Shown piece by piece: positions 62,869 through 64,000 of a DNA stretch of 64,000 nt. Origin of the DNA: Sporosalibacterium faouarense (GTDB lineage Bacteria > Bacillota > Clostridia > Tissierellales > VENL01). The stretch lies in contig NZ_JAETGO010000089.1 in the NCBI RefSeq assembly GCF_016765695.1, positions 1 to 64,000 of the forward strand, in the 5' to 3' direction. The notes beneath the pieces were generated by a model. The model was not told the DNA's origin, made no database searches, and saw only the letters and a program-made list of their open reading frames with translations. The position numbers and the translations under genes are program-made. Numbering within the stretch: the stretch's first letter is position 1; each line of letters starts with the position of its first letter.

Positions 62869-63279
62869 ATGGAACATTTATATGAAAGAATTTCTTATCT
62901 ACAAGGTTTAGCTGAAGGCCTAGGAATAGAGGAAAATAGTAAAGAAGGAAAGTTATTACTACATATTATTGATGCATTAGAAGACTTTGCAGATGCAATA
63001 GATGACCTAAGTTTTGAACAAGAGGAACTAGGTGAATATGTAGAATATATTGATGAAGACTTAACAGATGTTGAAGACGAAGTGTTTGGTGAATGCGATT
63101 ATGAAGATGACCTCGAAGATTATGATGAGTATGAATTTGAAGATGACATTGATTATGTAGAACTAGAATGTCCACATTGTCAAGAAACATTATATATTGA
63201 AGAAGATTTACTTCATGAAGATGCAACTTGTCCAAACTGCTTAGAATCTATAGTTTGCTGTGAAGAGGAAGAAGAATAA
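62869..63279 (+). CDS. CD1247-type acidic protein with C-terminal zinc ribbon
   Basis: 136 residues. The helical N-terminus MEHLYERISYLQGLAEGLGI is typical of clostridial CD1247-like proteins; a strongly acidic D/E-rich middle and a C-terminal zinc ribbon (CPHC and CPNC) follow. Function is unknown; the conserved place between efp and the spoIIIA operon hints at a sporulation link, which is only inference. AAAAGGAGGGG precedes the ATG. Confidence 0.8.
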   Translation: MEHLYERISYLQGLAEGLGIEENSKEGKLLLHIIDALEDFADAIDDLSFEQEELGEYVEYIDEDLTDVEDEVFGECDYEDDLEDYDEYEFEDDIDYVELECPHCQETLYIEEDLLHEDATCPNCLESIVCCEEEEE

Positions 63280-63302
63280 TAAGAAAAAAATATTTGAAGA
63301 TT

Positions 63303-63343
63303 AAAGACCCAAAATCAAAAAATGATTTTGGGTCTTTTTTTTA
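63303..63343 (+). terminator. Terminator before spoIIIAA
   Basis: AAAGACCCAAAATCA (63303-63317) pairs with TGATTTTGGGTCTTT (63323-63337), then T-run. Confidence 0.92.
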
Positions 63344-63401
63344 TTTATATAGCATATTATTCATATAATGACAATAGTTATATATAAAGGAGGGACATGT
63401 T

Positions 63402-64000
63402 ATGGAGAAACAAATGAGTAATAATTTTATTAGAAAAAGGATAGAAAACAAATCCAGTACTTTTAATAAGGTGTTGAATTATTTAGACCCTAACATTTCA
63501 TCTATATTAAATAGGATACCTGAAGATATTAAAGATAGGATAGAGGAAATAAGAATTAGATCAGGTAAACCATTAATGATATGTATGGAAGGGTCTGACT
63601 TTTTTATAAATAGAGTTGGTAAACCTGAAATAAATAGCAATAACGTATATATCACTACAGAAGAAAATGTTGCTAAATCATTTCAAATTATAAGTAACTA
63701 TTCTGTCTATGCAATAGAGGACGAGTTAAAGAATGGCTTTATAACTATTAAAGGTGGTCATAGAGTAGGAGTTTCTGGTAAGGTGGTATATGGGAAAAAT
63801 GGCTTAGAGACTATAAAGAATATTTCTTCTTTAAACGTCAGAATCGCTAGAGAAAAAATTGGTGTTTCTAATACAATAATGCAGGATATTATAAAAGAAT
63901 TGAATACAATACATCATACTTTGATAGTCTCACCTCCTCAATGTGGTAAGACGACATTGCTTAGAGATATAATTAGAAATCTTAGTAATGGTATGCCTAA
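63402..64000 (+). CDS. spoIIIAA: Stage III sporulation protein AA, partial
   Basis: The first ~199 residues are in the window; the gene runs off the end. Segments EEIRIRSGKPLMI, SVYAIEDELKNGFITIKGGH and the Walker A SPPQCGKTTLLRDI match SpoIIIAA, the cytosolic secretion-type ATPase of the SpoIIIA-SpoIIQ channel linking mother cell and forespore. The ATG at 63402 follows AAAGGAGGGAC. Expression is normally sigma-E dependent; CATATAAT at 63362 could be a -10 but no clear -35 is seen. It shows the organism can probably sporulate. Confidence 0.93.
   Translation, partial: MEKQMSNNFIRKRIENKSSTFNKVLNYLDPNISSILNRIPEDIKDRIEEIRIRSGKPLMICMEGSDFFINRVGKPEINSNNVYITTEENVAKSFQIISNYSVYAIEDELKNGFITIKGGHRVGVSGKVVYGKNGLETIKNISSLNVRIAREKIGVSNTIMQDIIKELNTIHHTLIVSPPQCGKTTLLRDIIRNLSNGMP

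Noticed and set aside
63340-63370. Sigma-E promoter of spoIIIAA
   Set aside because: CATATAAT could be a -10, but the matching -35 is not convincing at the expected distance, so it is not listed as a feature.

Overview
This is a low-GC, AT-rich window from a spore-forming anaerobic Firmicute, most likely class Clostridia (a Tissierellia-like lineage is possible). The inference rests on the pyruvate formate-lyase pair, a CD1247-type protein between efp and spoIIIAA, a second clostridial-type IIA topoisomerase pair, a T-box leader, an FMN riboswitch, strong GGAGG ribosome binding sites, many TTG/GTG starts and 17-bp-spaced sigma-A promoters. No rRNA, tRNA or CRISPR array was seen.

Layout. 1-2700 is accessory DNA: the right end of an IS200/IS605-type element, a metallo-beta-lactamase-fold gene that looks richer in GC than its surroundings, a decayed tnpB, an autoregulated-looking MerR gene and a probable gene fragment. 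2729-16600 holds mostly single genes and pairs: a double zinc-ribbon protein, peptide deformylase, a CadA-type metal ATPase behind an ArsR-type operator, an unassigned 34-residue protein, an orphan two-TM protein, a CBO0543-like membrane protein, an ABC-F ATPase, VanW, an ECF sigma/anti-sigma pair, an ABC-2 exporter and a lipoprotein. 16777-22353 has a cyclase-family hydrolase, an archaeal-type AspRS behind a T-box with a duplicated antiterminator/terminator, an ArsR-MFS pair and a second CBO0543-like protein.

22386-29490 carries pflA-pflB (minus strand) divergent from the riboflavin operon ribD-ribE-ribBA-ribH, which is under an FMN riboswitch; a perfect CRP/FNR-type palindrome lies between them. 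29491-46073 holds an orphan sensor kinase, a nucleoid-associated protein, the divergent GyrB/GyrA-like pair, a CNNM/CBS transporter, an FAD oxidoreductase, hemerythrin, a coiled-coil protein, GNAT, MazG, an RNPP-like regulator, a CCA-adding enzyme and a YqeG-type phosphatase.

46239-62092 is a long type IV pilus operon (pilB-pilT-pilC-pilA-pilD-pilM-pilN-pilO, three minor pilin-like genes, a secreted VWA protein, comFB, aroK). PilB has two N-terminal motifs matching the c-di-GMP-binding MshEN pattern, and the operon ends with a ComFB homologue, a family recently linked to cyclic dinucleotides. A cyclic-dinucleotide-controlled pilus with a large VWA tip candidate is the most interesting system here. 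The window closes with efp, a CD1247-type protein and the start of spoIIIAA.

All calls come from reading the sequence; no database search was run. Family assignments rest on motifs and remembered family features, and unassigned genes are marked as such.
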